From positions 806,001-870,000 of the forward strand of contig JADFAD010000001.1 in assembly GCA_015665455.1 (NCBI GenBank): 64,000 bases of DNA, read 5' to 3'. The translations under genes and the position numbers were made by a program. Below the pieces are notes generated by a model that saw nothing but the letters and a program-made list of their open reading frames with translations, ran no database searches and had not been told where the DNA came from. Shown here in pieces: positions 1 through 8,102 of this stretch. The stretch is from Oceanospirillaceae bacterium. Lineage in GTDB: Bacteria; Pseudomonadota; Gammaproteobacteria; Pseudomonadales; Litoribrevibacteraceae. Every line of letters starts with the position of its first letter. Within the stretch, counting starts at the first letter, position 1.

Positions 1-907
1 TGTTTTAGATCCAGACCTTGAAACCATGGAGGCTGAATTTCGTGACGTTAGCCAAAAGGAGCTTTCTCAGCTTAATCTGTTTCAGGATCAATTAGTTGAT
101 TACCTCCTTCATCGCTATCAATTTAGAATGCAAGAACTGCAATCTGAGCAATGGAAGCGTTCCATGGCCATTGGAGTACTGGTATTTGGCGCGCTCTACC
201 TATTTATGGGGATCTTTTTCAGTGTTGAGCATTCTTTATTGCAACTGATTGGGGCTGCAAAGCGTGTATCCAGTGGTGATTTGGACACAAAAGTAGAGAT
301 TCAGACACGAGACGAGTTATTCCAATTGGCGTGTGTGTTCGAGGAAATGCGCATGCAATTAAAAGCCAGGGACAAAGCGTTGTTCAATTTGGCAATCACC
401 GATGGATTAACAGGGTTATTTAATAGGAAGTACTTTAATGACTGCCTTGCTTTGAAGCTAAAGGAATCGAGCAGATCTAACGCTCATTTGACGTTATTGC
501 TTATAGATATCGATTTCTTCAAGAAATTGAATGATAACTATGGGCATCAAGTGGGTGATGACTGCTTAATTGAAATGGGGAAGCTATTAACGTCAGTACT
601 TGAGAGAGAAACGGATATGGCATTTCGTTACGGAGGCGAAGAATTTGCCATTATTTTACCGAATACCTCTTCAGAGAACTGCCTGCCGATGGTTAAAAAG
701 ATCTGGTCGATCATTCGGGCTTCGGCTGTCCCCATTGAAAATGAGGTACTTAATTTTACTGCAAGTATTGGTGTTTCGAGTACGGATACTGTTGCTAGCT
801 TTGAAGGATTCGAATTAATTCAAGCTGCAGATCAGGCTTTATATTCCGCAAAAGACAGTGGTCGTGATTGTTTTGTGATGAGTTCACAAGTGAGTCATGT
901 TGCTTAG
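1..907 (+). CDS. Membrane GGDEF diguanylate cyclase, 5' end cut by the window
   Basis: Makes cyclic di-GMP from two GTP at the inner membrane. The frame is open from base 2 and I see no ribosome site before the first ATG at 26, so the N-terminal sensor probably lies outside the window. Counting from that ATG: a transmembrane helix at about residues 47-67, a HAMP-like stretch at about 68-115 (SSGDLDTKV), then a GGDEF domain at about 125-285. The active site is GGEEF, preceded five residues earlier by RETD, an RxxD inhibitory site, so product feedback is expected. The ligand is unknown because the sensor is missing. The stop lies 14 bases before the first DUF1329 gene, with an AAAGGA ribosome site between them, so the genes are probably co-transcribed. 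Family assignment is secure; the true start is not visible. Confidence 0.93.
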   Translation, partial: VLDPDLETMEAEFRDVSQKELSQLNLFQDQLVDYLLHRYQFRMQELQSEQWKRSMAIGVLVFGALYLFMGIFFSVEHSLLQLIGAAKRVSSGDLDTKVEIQTRDELFQLACVFEEMRMQLKARDKALFNLAITDGLTGLFNRKYFNDCLALKLKESSRSNAHLTLLLIDIDFFKKLNDNYGHQVGDDCLIEMGKLLTSVLERETDMAFRYGGEEFAIILPNTSSENCLPMVKKIWSIIRASAVPIENEVLNFTASIGVSSTDTVASFEGFELIQAADQALYSAKDSGRDCFVMSSQVSHVA

Positions 908-921
908 TTAAAGGATGTTTA

Positions 922-2256
922 ATGAAGAGTAGTTCCAACTGGTTGTCGCTCGTTTGTGCGGTTGTATGGCTCGTTTCAACGGAGGCTTTCGCCGAAGAAA
1001 TCTTAAAAACGCCGTATGGAGCTGAATGGAAAGGCAATAAAGACGGTTCAATACCAGAATGGCAGGGACAAGCAGAGAATAAAGAGACGTTTGGTTCAGG
1101 AGTATCTTCAGAAAAGCCCCTTTATGTGATTAATGCGTCGAATGTTGAAGAATATAAGTCATCTTTGCCTAAAGGGCTTCAGGCGTTGGCAGAGAAATAC
1201 CCTGAGACGTTTAGTGTTCCTGTTTACAAATCTTACCGGCCTGCTTATTACCCTGATTGGGTCTACAGTGCGATTGCAGAAAATAAGAAACATGCAAAGT
1301 TAGCCGACGGAGGTGATCTTTTATTAAATACCTCTCCGGGCATTCCGTTTCCTGAGCCTACTAATGGCTACCATGTCATGTGGAACCATTTGCTTGCTTA
1401 CAAAGGCGTCTCAGCGTCTATTAAGTTTTGGGAACTGGTCGTTCACCCTAAGAACAAAACTGGCTTGATTTACAGTACCGTTACGCTGTCGTCGGAATAT
1501 TATAATAAGCATCGCGACAAATCGACTGAAAAACAAATGTACATGTATTACCTTTCTTCCGTTTCGTATCCCCCCAGTTTGGCTGGTAGTTCCTTGTTGA
1601 TACATGAACGAGTGAATGCGGCGCTTGTTCCTCGGCAAGCTTGGGCGTACATCACAGGGCAAAGACGCGTTGTTCGAGTTCCTACCATTGAATATGATTC
1701 GCCAATGCCAAGGGCAGAAGGTATTCGTTTTGCCGATGAGATTGATATTTTTAATGGTGCTTTAGACCGGTATCAATGGCGCTTAATCGGTAAGGAAGAG
1801 CTTATTATTCCCTATAACAACAATAGGTTTTTTGAGAAGCTTCTTGAGTTTGATGAAATTAAAGACGATCTGTTTTCCCCTTATCATCTCAATCCTGATT
1901 TTTTGCGTTATGAGAAACATCGAGTATGGAAGGTTGAGGGCGTATTGAAACAAGGAAAATCCCACCCTTATAAAAAGCGTATTATTTATATGGATGAAGA
2001 CAGCTGGGGGGCTGTATTAGCTGAGAACTATGACAGGAATGACGAGCTTTGGCGTGTCAGTGCTTCTTATGTCAAATTGCACCATAAACTGCCAGCGGTA
2101 TTTAAAGTCGCGGATGTTTTTCATGATTTGAAATCAACGTCTTATTACGCTCAAGGTTATCTTGATGATAACGGGACAGGCATAGTGACTTCTCAAGAAG
2201 TGGCAAATAAGGCGGACTTCAAGCCCAGTGGACTGCGCCGAAAGGGTGTTCGATAA
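922..2256 (+). CDS. DUF1329 exported protein, first of a tandem pair
   Basis: Exported protein of 444 residues. The ATG at 922 follows an AAAGGA ribosome site; the longer frame from 868 would overlap the GGDEF gene and bury the signal peptide. Residues 1-22 form a signal peptide ending in EAFA, and the mature start carries the family signature LKTPYGAEWKG. Other DUF1329 hallmarks include YRPAYYPDWVY, NTSPGIPFPEP, RVNAALVPRQAWAY and YDSPMPRAEGIRFADE. The family resembles lipoprotein-carrier (LolA/LolB-like) folds and often accompanies DUF1302 outer-membrane proteins and RND transporters, but its function is not established. No DUF1302 gene is seen here. The stop TAA abuts the ATG of the paralogue without a spacer, implying translational coupling. 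Confidence 0.9.
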   Translation: MKSSSNWLSLVCAVVWLVSTEAFAEEILKTPYGAEWKGNKDGSIPEWQGQAENKETFGSGVSSEKPLYVINASNVEEYKSSLPKGLQALAEKYPETFSVPVYKSYRPAYYPDWVYSAIAENKKHAKLADGGDLLLNTSPGIPFPEPTNGYHVMWNHLLAYKGVSASIKFWELVVHPKNKTGLIYSTVTLSSEYYNKHRDKSTEKQMYMYYLSSVSYPPSLAGSSLLIHERVNAALVPRQAWAYITGQRRVVRVPTIEYDSPMPRAEGIRFADEIDIFNGALDRYQWRLIGKEELIIPYNNNRFFEKLLEFDEIKDDLFSPYHLNPDFLRYEKHRVWKVEGVLKQGKSHPYKKRIIYMDEDSWGAVLAENYDRNDELWRVSASYVKLHHKLPAVFKVADVFHDLKSTSYYAQGYLDDNGTGIVTSQEVANKADFKPSGLRRKGVR

Positions 2257-3588
2257 ATGAGAGGGGGCTTGGGCTTTGGTATTTTTCTTTGTTCATTTGT
2301 TACTCTTGTTTGTCATGTAAGTGCGTCAGAAACAGTAAAAACACCGTACGGGGCGGAGCTCAATGGCAGCGTTGATGGCTCAATTCCGGCTTGGCAGGGT
2401 AACCTAGAGAATAAAGAGGCGTTTGGGCCTCAATTATTGAATGAGAAACCTCTTTATATCATTACCGCTGCAAATTTGGATTCGTACCGTCAAGATTTGC
2501 CTAAGGGTTTAGCTGCGCTTATCGAGCAATACCCTGAAACTATGCGCATTCCCGTTTATAAATCCTACCGACCAGGTTATTACCCTGATTGGGTCTATCA
2601 AGCGGTTGAAGAAAACAGAGTGTCAGCACAATTGACCCACGGCGGGGATAGCATCATCAATACATCTCCGGGGATTCCTTTTCCTGATCCTTCGGACGGG
2701 TATCAGGTCTTGTGGAATCATTTACTGGCCTTTAAGGGGGTGAACGTTGATTTTGGGTCTTGGGAAACCGTCGTTCTAAGTAACCGAAATACAGGGATTA
2801 TTAAGAATAGAATAAAGATCTCTATGGATTATTACGATCGAGAAAGAGGTAAATCCGATGAGAAACAGATGTATCTTTATTATTTGTCTTCAGTGATTTC
2901 TCCGTCTCGTCTGGCTGGCAGTTCTCTCTTGGTTCATGAGCGAGTGAATGCTTCGATCATCCCTCGCCAGGCATGGTCATACGTTGCGGGTCAGCGTCGG
3001 GTTATGAGAGTCCCGAGGATTGATTATGATTCTTTAATGCCGCGTTCTGAAGGCATACGATTTGCTGATGAAGTTGATCTTTATAATGGTTCTGTTGATC
3101 GGTACCAATGGCGAATCGTTGGAAAGCAAGCACTTGTAATCCCCTATAACAATGAAAAACTGTATGAAGAATTGCGTGAATTTGATGACATTAAAGACGA
3201 GTTATTAACGCCTTCCCACCTAAACTCTCACTTTCTTCGGTATGAAAAACATCGGGTTTGGGTGATCGAAGGTGTTTTAAAAGAGGGAAAAAAGCATCCT
3301 TATAAAAAACGGGTTTTATATTTAGACGAGGACAGCTGGGGTGCTGTTCTTGCCGAAAATTACGATCGTCATAATCAGCTTTGGCGTGTGAGTGTTTCCT
3401 ATGTGAAGCTCTATCATGAGCTACCTGCCGTTTTTAAAGTCTCTGATGCTTTTCATGATTTAAGAGCGAAATCCTACTATTCTCAAGGGCTGCTGTTTTT
3501 GAATGGGCAGGGAGCAACCGTTAAGAGTAAAACTGCTAAGAAAAAAGAATTCAAACCCAGCGTTCTTAGGCGAATGGGCAAACGGTGA
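2257..3588 (+). CDS. DUF1329 exported protein, second of a tandem pair
   Basis: 443-residue paralogue of the upstream gene, collinear along its whole length (YRPGYYPDWVY, NTSPGIPFPDP, RVNASIIPRQAWSY, YDSLMPRSEGIRFADE). Its signal peptide is about residues 1-23, ending in VSASE. The ATG starts on the base after the upstream stop, so there is no room for an independent ribosome site except inside the upstream gene (around GAGGG/AAGGG-type purine runs near its end); translation probably depends on ribosomes finishing the first gene. Divergence between the copies is spread evenly, so the duplication is old and both are likely functional. Role unknown, as for the family. Confidence 0.9.
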   Translation: MRGGLGFGIFLCSFVTLVCHVSASETVKTPYGAELNGSVDGSIPAWQGNLENKEAFGPQLLNEKPLYIITAANLDSYRQDLPKGLAALIEQYPETMRIPVYKSYRPGYYPDWVYQAVEENRVSAQLTHGGDSIINTSPGIPFPDPSDGYQVLWNHLLAFKGVNVDFGSWETVVLSNRNTGIIKNRIKISMDYYDRERGKSDEKQMYLYYLSSVISPSRLAGSSLLVHERVNASIIPRQAWSYVAGQRRVMRVPRIDYDSLMPRSEGIRFADEVDLYNGSVDRYQWRIVGKQALVIPYNNEKLYEELREFDDIKDELLTPSHLNSHFLRYEKHRVWVIEGVLKEGKKHPYKKRVLYLDEDSWGAVLAENYDRHNQLWRVSVSYVKLYHELPAVFKVSDAFHDLRAKSYYSQGLLFLNGQGATVKSKTAKKKEFKPSVLRRMGKR

Positions 3589-3681
3589 CTCCTGAGTAAT
3601 GGATGAACGACATTGGTGAATACCCAATAATCTTCATGTTTTGTTTATAAGGTGTTGAATTATTTAGGTTACTTTTTAGTG

Positions 3682-3716
3682 TAATCAATCAGTTGATTAG
3701 TTAATTAGTTAAATTT
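3682..3716. promoter_or_regulatory. Inverted repeat plus 8-bp tandem repeats ahead of metal-efflux operon
   Basis: A 7-bp inverted repeat with a 4-base spacer (TAATCAA-TCAG-TTGATTA, 3682-3699) runs into an 8-bp tandem series, TTGATTAG, TTAATTAG, TTAAATTT (3693-3716). It lies about 75-110 bases before the first gene of the RND operon, where an operator would be expected. No regulator gene is adjacent, so the binding protein is unknown. AT-rich sequence makes such repeats easier by chance. Confidence 0.35.
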
Positions 3717-3790
3717 TTAAGGAACCTTTCGGAAAAGCTAACGTCTATTAACGCAACACAATGGATTAATTGACTCGTTAAGGTTTTTAC

Positions 3791-4165
3791 ATGGCTCGTA
3801 CTTGGGTGTCTTGTTTGCTTGCTTTGCTGGTTGCTATGCAATCTGTCATTGCTATGGCAGCAGACCATCAAATACACGCCACTGAAAACCAACACGTCGT
3901 GTATTCTGAACTGGATAGACACGTTTCTACTCATCAGTCATCACACTGTGAAAACGATAACGCTCAATTTGAAAATGACAACGAGACGGACTCTTTACTC
4001 TCTGCCTTCGATTGTCCACACTGTTGTCACACTCATACGGATCTCTCAGATAACTTTTCCCAAACACTTGGTGATTTTTTAGAAAGCGGTAATTCTAATT
4101 ATCAATTCACCGACCTTTCTTTTCTGACAACGCCAGATCATCGTCCTCCGATTCTTAAATCGTAA
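3791..4165 (+). CDS. Small His/Cys-rich exported protein of the metal-efflux operon
   Basis: 124-residue protein with a signal peptide (about residues 1-24, ending VIAMAA). The mature part is acidic and His-rich (DHQIHATENQH, HVSTHQSSH) with a metal-ligand cluster, FDCPHCCHTHTD, at about residues 75-86, and a C-terminal PDHRPPIL. Proteins like this, short, His/Cys-rich and ending in a RPP motif, commonly lead czc/cus-type RND operons (CzcI-like), where they are thought to bind metal in the periplasm or modulate expression. It is the first gene of this operon, with a TAAGG ribosome site before the ATG. Periplasmic metal binding is inferred from composition and context, not demonstrated. Confidence 0.7.
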   Translation: MARTWVSCLLALLVAMQSVIAMAADHQIHATENQHVVYSELDRHVSTHQSSHCENDNAQFENDNETDSLLSAFDCPHCCHTHTDLSDNFSQTLGDFLESGNSNYQFTDLSFLTTPDHRPPILKS

Positions 4166-4277
4166 AACTCATTTGTTTTAAACCTTTTAGTTCATTAAAA
4201 AACAATGAATCTCAGGCTTCTCAACGCGTCTAATGGACAGCGGTGCCTGCAGGTTAATACGATTTTAGGATACGATT

Positions 4278-4727
4278 ATGAAAACTAATATTACTGCTGT
4301 TTTTTCTGTGACGGCGCTTGTTGCCTCTGTACTTGCGATGCCTGCTTCAGCGGGAGTGAATTCAACAAATACGGTTGAAATCATTAATCAGGACCAGCAA
4401 GGAGGCCATTTACGTATGGTTTCTGCATCTCAAAGCAGTGAAGGTACGTTAGTGACAGGTCTCATTACAGCAGATCATGAAAATAGATTACCTCTAGGGC
4501 ACATCGATATTGCAGCTTATTCTGTAACCGGTGATTTAATTGCTGAGACGACGACCAGCTATGCCCCTCAGATACTTACGGAAAGATCTCGTAACCGAGG
4601 TGGTCTGCATTTCTCTTCGGGTGCTTTGCCATCCTTACCTAGTGACGCGATTGTGAAAGTGGCCTTCCACCGTAACGAAGCCGCGTCTAGCTCTGTGCCT
4701 CAGCACACTAACAATCAAGCTAAATAA
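4278..4727 (+). CDS. Secreted protein of unknown function, copy A, in metal-efflux operon
   Basis: 149 residues with a clear signal peptide (about 1-25, MPASA|GV). The mature protein is about 124 residues, predicted mostly beta by eye. It shares with the gene at 4896 the segments AAYSVTGDLIAETTT and SDAIVKVAFHR. No cysteine remains after processing and there is no His-rich tract, unlike the gene before it. I do not recognise a named family; the pattern GHIDIAAYS..G.L.AE resembles transthyretin-like or peptidase-associated beta sandwiches. Placement between a metal-binding small protein and the RND pump suggests a periplasmic accessory role in metal resistance, which is inference only. Confidence 0.75.
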   Translation: MKTNITAVFSVTALVASVLAMPASAGVNSTNTVEIINQDQQGGHLRMVSASQSSEGTLVTGLITADHENRLPLGHIDIAAYSVTGDLIAETTTSYAPQILTERSRNRGGLHFSSGALPSLPSDAIVKVAFHRNEAASSSVPQHTNNQAK

Positions 4728-4895
4728 ACGTGGCTAAATAGCGTTGGTTTATTGGATTTGTTAGAGAGTGCTTAAGCCCCCAGCTTAATGAATACCAAAC
4801 ATTTATTTTTGTCTTTTACATATAAATTTATATATGCGGGTTGCTTCGTCTTCGAGAAATTACACAGCCTGCTCATTAAAATTAGGATTAATATT

Positions 4896-5330
4896 ATGAA
4901 CACTTATTTCACTGCATTGTTCTCTGTTACTGCGCTTGTTTCTTCTGCATTTGCTTTGCCTGCTTTGGCTGGTGAGGTTTCGTCGTATAAAGTCGAAGTG
5001 GTTAATCAAGGAGACACGAACACTGGGTTTAACTCGGTGTATGCGTCACAACAAGGTAATAATACTGAGGTGGTCGGTCGTATTAAGGGCAAACCTAAAG
5101 CGGGTCATGTGGATGTCGCTGCTTACTCCGTAACGGGTAAATTGCTGGCAGAGACTACCACTGGATATTCACCAACGTTGGTATCTTCCCGTGTTAAAAA
5201 AATGGGTGGGCCGCGTTTTTCAACGGAAGCACTTCCGGTTCTTCCATCCGACGCAGTAATCAAAGTGGCATTTCATCGCGACGGCGATACGTCTTCTCAG
5301 CCTACGCATTTGGCGAACACGGCCAAATAG
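4896..5330 (+). CDS. Secreted protein of unknown function, copy B, in metal-efflux operon
   Basis: Paralogue of the preceding gene. The ATG at 4896 (144 residues) is preferred over the upstream frame at 4788 because it begins a signal peptide nearly identical to copy A (FSVTALVSSAFALPALAG) and its length matches. Shared core: VDVAAYSVTGKLLAETTT, LPVLPSDAVIKVAFHR. Copy B has more Lys in the middle (GRIKGKPKAG) than copy A. Divergence is moderate, so the duplication is not recent. The long leader from 4728 to 4895 leaves room for separate expression control. Function unknown; inferred partner of the efflux operon by position. Confidence 0.75.
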   Translation: MNTYFTALFSVTALVSSAFALPALAGEVSSYKVEVVNQGDTNTGFNSVYASQQGNNTEVVGRIKGKPKAGHVDVAAYSVTGKLLAETTTGYSPTLVSSRVKKMGGPRFSTEALPVLPSDAVIKVAFHRDGDTSSQPTHLANTAK

Positions 5331-5355
5331 AGGGCGTTAGTGAGAGACTGAACAT

Positions 5356-5385
5356 GTTGCCTTAGCTGCTCACAGTTAAGGTAAC
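5356..5385 (+). other. Intercistronic hairpin within metal-efflux operon
   Basis: Arms GTTGCCTTAGCTG and CAGTTAAGGTAAC pair over 13 positions (two G-U pairs) around a CTCA loop. There is no T-run after it, so it is unlikely to be a full terminator. It sits 25 bases after copy B and 105 before the OMF gene and could stabilise or punctuate the transcript between the small secreted proteins and the pump genes. Confidence 0.4.
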
Positions 5386-5490
5386 CGTTCGAAGTGAATG
5401 TGATTGAGGTGACGTTCAGCCATCTCGATCATAGCGCTTATTACTATTCTCAAAGACTATTTTCAAAAATAAAAAACCGAGGACGTTTTA

Positions 5491-6780
5491 ATGGTTTTTC
5501 ATGCATGGAAACAAATGTTTCTAGGGGTTTCTGTCGCCCTGATTTTACCGCCTTTGGCTTTTGCTGATGCCGATATTTCATCGGAAGCGATCAGTGTTGG
5601 TACTGAAATGGATTGGCGCTGGTTTGGTCGTCAGATTGAACAACACCCCGATATTATCGCGTCTCGTGAAACTATGAATGCTGTGTTGGCAAGATTAGAG
5701 GGCTTGTCAAAACCGATTTATAACCCTGAGTTATCAACGGATTGGGAACGTGAAGGTGAAGACTATAACTACAGCCTTGGTGTGAGTCAGACGATGGACT
5801 GGTCTGATAAACAAGGGGCGCGAGCGTTGCAGTCCTCATTTAACTTTGAGGCTGCGAAGCAGCGGTATGACTTGGCTCTTCAAGAGAAAGCGGCTGAAGG
5901 GATGATCTCACTGGTGCAATGGCAAGTTGCAAAACAATTGTCAGAACTGGCTTTGGCTCAAGAAGCGCGTTTAAGTGATCTTTTGACACTTATTCAGAAG
6001 CGAAAATTAACAGGGGACTTAGGTGAAATTGATGCCGAACTGGCATTTTTGGGGTTGTCCCAAACGCTGAATTTGACGGCGAAAACTCAATCAGAACTAA
6101 AGAAAGCCAAAACTCAATTGAAAGAAGTATTACCTGATTGGCGTGCTGAACTTTCAGAAGCATGGATTGGCTCTGTAGAGATGAGCTTATTTTCTACGTT
6201 TGATGATAAGTCGTTTGAATCATCCTCACTGGATCAAGTGGATTCTTACCCAGCGGTGTTGGCAGCGAAAGCGGAATGGGAGGCTCAGGTTGAAGGGGTT
6301 GAACTCTCGCAAAGAGAAATCAGTGCTGATCCTACTTTTGGTATCAGTGCAGGTGTATCAGGTGAGGAGAATCTGATTGGTTTGAGTTTTTCAATTCCAT
6401 TAAACGTTCGTAACGATTATTCCGATCAAGTACGAGCAGCCAACAGCGAAGCTATTTCAGCGGAAGCGAGTTATTTAAGTGTCAGGCGCAAACAGCAGTT
6501 CGAACTGGAAGCGAGTTTTGCTTCATTAAATGAGTATCAACAGCGTTTTGAACGATGGCAACAATTAACCAAAGGCCGCGAGCAACGAAGTTCTGATTTA
6601 CTTGAACGCTACTGGCGTAGTGGGGATATGAGCACCGCAGAATATGTTTTGGCTCTCGAGCAACGTTCTGAAGATCTTGCAGCAGGCATTGAATTACAAG
6701 CTGCGTATCGGCTCGCCAAAATTGATTGGTTATTGCAGACCGCCAGTTTTCCCTTTTCAAACACTTATCAAATGCCATAG
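5491..6780 (+). CDS. czcC: TolC-family outer-membrane channel of a heavy-metal RND pump (CzcC-like)
   Basis: 429-residue outer-membrane factor that would form the exit duct of the tripartite pump. Signal peptide about residues 1-25 (PPLAFADA). The body shows the TolC-type pattern of long amphipathic helices: PDIIASRETMNAVLARLEGL near the start, the conserved YNPELSTDWE, and a second repeat starting at about residue 255 with DSYPAVLAAKAEWEAQ. Length fits CzcC/CusC-type channels (400-460). There is no lipobox, so it is probably not acylated. The ATG has a GAGGACG ribosome site. Downstream genes encode the adaptor and pump in canonical C-B-A order. Assignment to the heavy-metal class rests on this context. 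Confidence 0.88.
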   Translation: MVFHAWKQMFLGVSVALILPPLAFADADISSEAISVGTEMDWRWFGRQIEQHPDIIASRETMNAVLARLEGLSKPIYNPELSTDWEREGEDYNYSLGVSQTMDWSDKQGARALQSSFNFEAAKQRYDLALQEKAAEGMISLVQWQVAKQLSELALAQEARLSDLLTLIQKRKLTGDLGEIDAELAFLGLSQTLNLTAKTQSELKKAKTQLKEVLPDWRAELSEAWIGSVEMSLFSTFDDKSFESSSLDQVDSYPAVLAAKAEWEAQVEGVELSQREISADPTFGISAGVSGEENLIGLSFSIPLNVRNDYSDQVRAANSEAISAEASYLSVRRKQQFELEASFASLNEYQQRFERWQQLTKGREQRSSDLLERYWRSGDMSTAEYVLALEQRSEDLAAGIELQAAYRLAKIDWLLQTASFPFSNTYQMP

Positions 6781-6845
6781 CGCGTTATTTTCAAATCAAT
6801 ATTTACTCTTTAGCGATCTCTTGAGTGAGTAAAAGGAAGAATACT

Positions 6846-8081
6846 ATGAAAAATACTTTGCCATTGTTCATGGCGGGTTTGTTATTGGGCACACCCGTAA
6901 TGAGTTATGCCGGCTCAGGTCATGATCATGACCGCGCTGAAACAGAACAACCCCAATCGTTGGTTCATGATGAACAAGAGGGTGATGAGCATACATCCGA
7001 CGGACATGAAGAGAATGACGGACATAAACAAGTCGACAATGATGGTCATGGGCATGATGAATCCGAGGAAGAGAACGGTGGCGTTCAGCTGTCTAAAACT
7101 CAGCAGGACTTAGCCAACATTCAGGTTCAAACCTTAGTTAAAAGGCGTATGTCTTATCAATTCTATGCTCCGGGCGAGATCAGAACCAACGGCTACACGA
7201 GCTACCTTGTGTCTCCAAGAGTTGACTCTGTGGTTCTGAAGCGTCATGTCGCTCTGGGGGATCATGTTGAGCAGGGGCAACCGTTGATCACCCTTTTTAG
7301 TGAAACCATTGCTGAAGCTCAAGCGGATCATAGAATCGATAATGCTGAGTGGAAACGAGTTCAAACGTTAGGTCGCAAGACCGTCGGCGAAAAGCGATAC
7401 GTCGCAGCTCAAGCTGCTTATGAAGTAAGTTATGGCCGACTTTTGGCGTTTGGTTTATCTGAGCCGGCAATTCAGCAGGCAGGAAATCAGAACTTCAGGT
7501 TAGGGGAGTACACGCTCAATGCTGAAACTTCAGGCGCCGTGTTAAGTGATGACTTTAATCAAGGCCAGCGAGTGACGGCGGGGGAGTCTTTAATTGAACT
7601 GGCGAATGAAAGTGAACTTTGGGTTGAGGCCCGTTTTGCACCCAATAATCAGACGACGTTTGCTGTGGGAACGATAGCGGATGTTGAAGTCGACGGTGTT
7701 AAGTACCGTGCTCGGGTCAGTGAGGAAGCTCATACCATAGACCCAGTCACCCGAACACGGGTTGTTCGCTTGTTAGTGGATAACGAAGCCCATCGTCTGC
7801 ATCCGGGCATGTTTGCTGATGTTTTCTTCTCTTTTCAAACGGAAAATACGGTATTGGCCATTCCTGAATCGGCATTGATGCGAAGTCCTGATGGAGATTG
7901 GACGTTATTCATAGAGCTTCAGAAGAATAAGTTTGAAGCAAAGGAAGTTGAGTTAGGTCGTTCATTGGGTGATTTCCGAGAAATTAAAGGAATTGAATCT
8001 GGAAGTAAAGTTGTTACCGAGGGGGCATTTTTTGTGGCCTCTGAAATCGCGAAGAGCGGTTTTGATCCTCATAACCATTAA
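6846..8081 (+). CDS. czcB: RND periplasmic adaptor (membrane fusion protein), CzcB-like
   Basis: 411-residue adaptor linking the inner-membrane pump to the outer channel. The ATG at 6846 has an AAAGGAAGA ribosome site seven bases away and opens the signal peptide (ending SYAG); the longer frame from 6825 is unlikely. The mature N-terminus is a flexible His/Asp/Glu-rich arm of about 55 residues (GHDHDRAE, DGHEENDGHKQ, DGHGHDESEEE), characteristic of zinc/cobalt/cadmium-type adaptors that gather metal. Then come a lipoyl/barrel-sandwich region (YLVSPRVDSVV, GDHVEQGQPL), a short alpha-hairpin and a beta-barrel domain (VDPVTRTRVVRL, LHPGMFADVFF). The stop is 21 bases before the pump gene with an AGGAG site between. 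Confidence 0.9.
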   Translation: MKNTLPLFMAGLLLGTPVMSYAGSGHDHDRAETEQPQSLVHDEQEGDEHTSDGHEENDGHKQVDNDGHGHDESEEENGGVQLSKTQQDLANIQVQTLVKRRMSYQFYAPGEIRTNGYTSYLVSPRVDSVVLKRHVALGDHVEQGQPLITLFSETIAEAQADHRIDNAEWKRVQTLGRKTVGEKRYVAAQAAYEVSYGRLLAFGLSEPAIQQAGNQNFRLGEYTLNAETSGAVLSDDFNQGQRVTAGESLIELANESELWVEARFAPNNQTTFAVGTIADVEVDGVKYRARVSEEAHTIDPVTRTRVVRLLVDNEAHRLHPGMFADVFFSFQTENTVLAIPESALMRSPDGDWTLFIELQKNKFEAKEVELGRSLGDFREIKGIESGSKVVTEGAFFVASEIAKSGFDPHNH

Positions 8082-8102
8082 TCACAAATTAGGAGTCTCT
8101 CA

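Noticed and set aside
1-25. Nitrate-sensor (NIT) relation suggested by DPDLE at the edge of the first gene, as in the chemoreceptor
   Set aside because: The motif is too close to the membrane helix compared with the chemoreceptor; too short to support a domain.
4788-4895. N-terminal extension of the second secreted protein
   Set aside because: It would hide the signal peptide that matches copy A.
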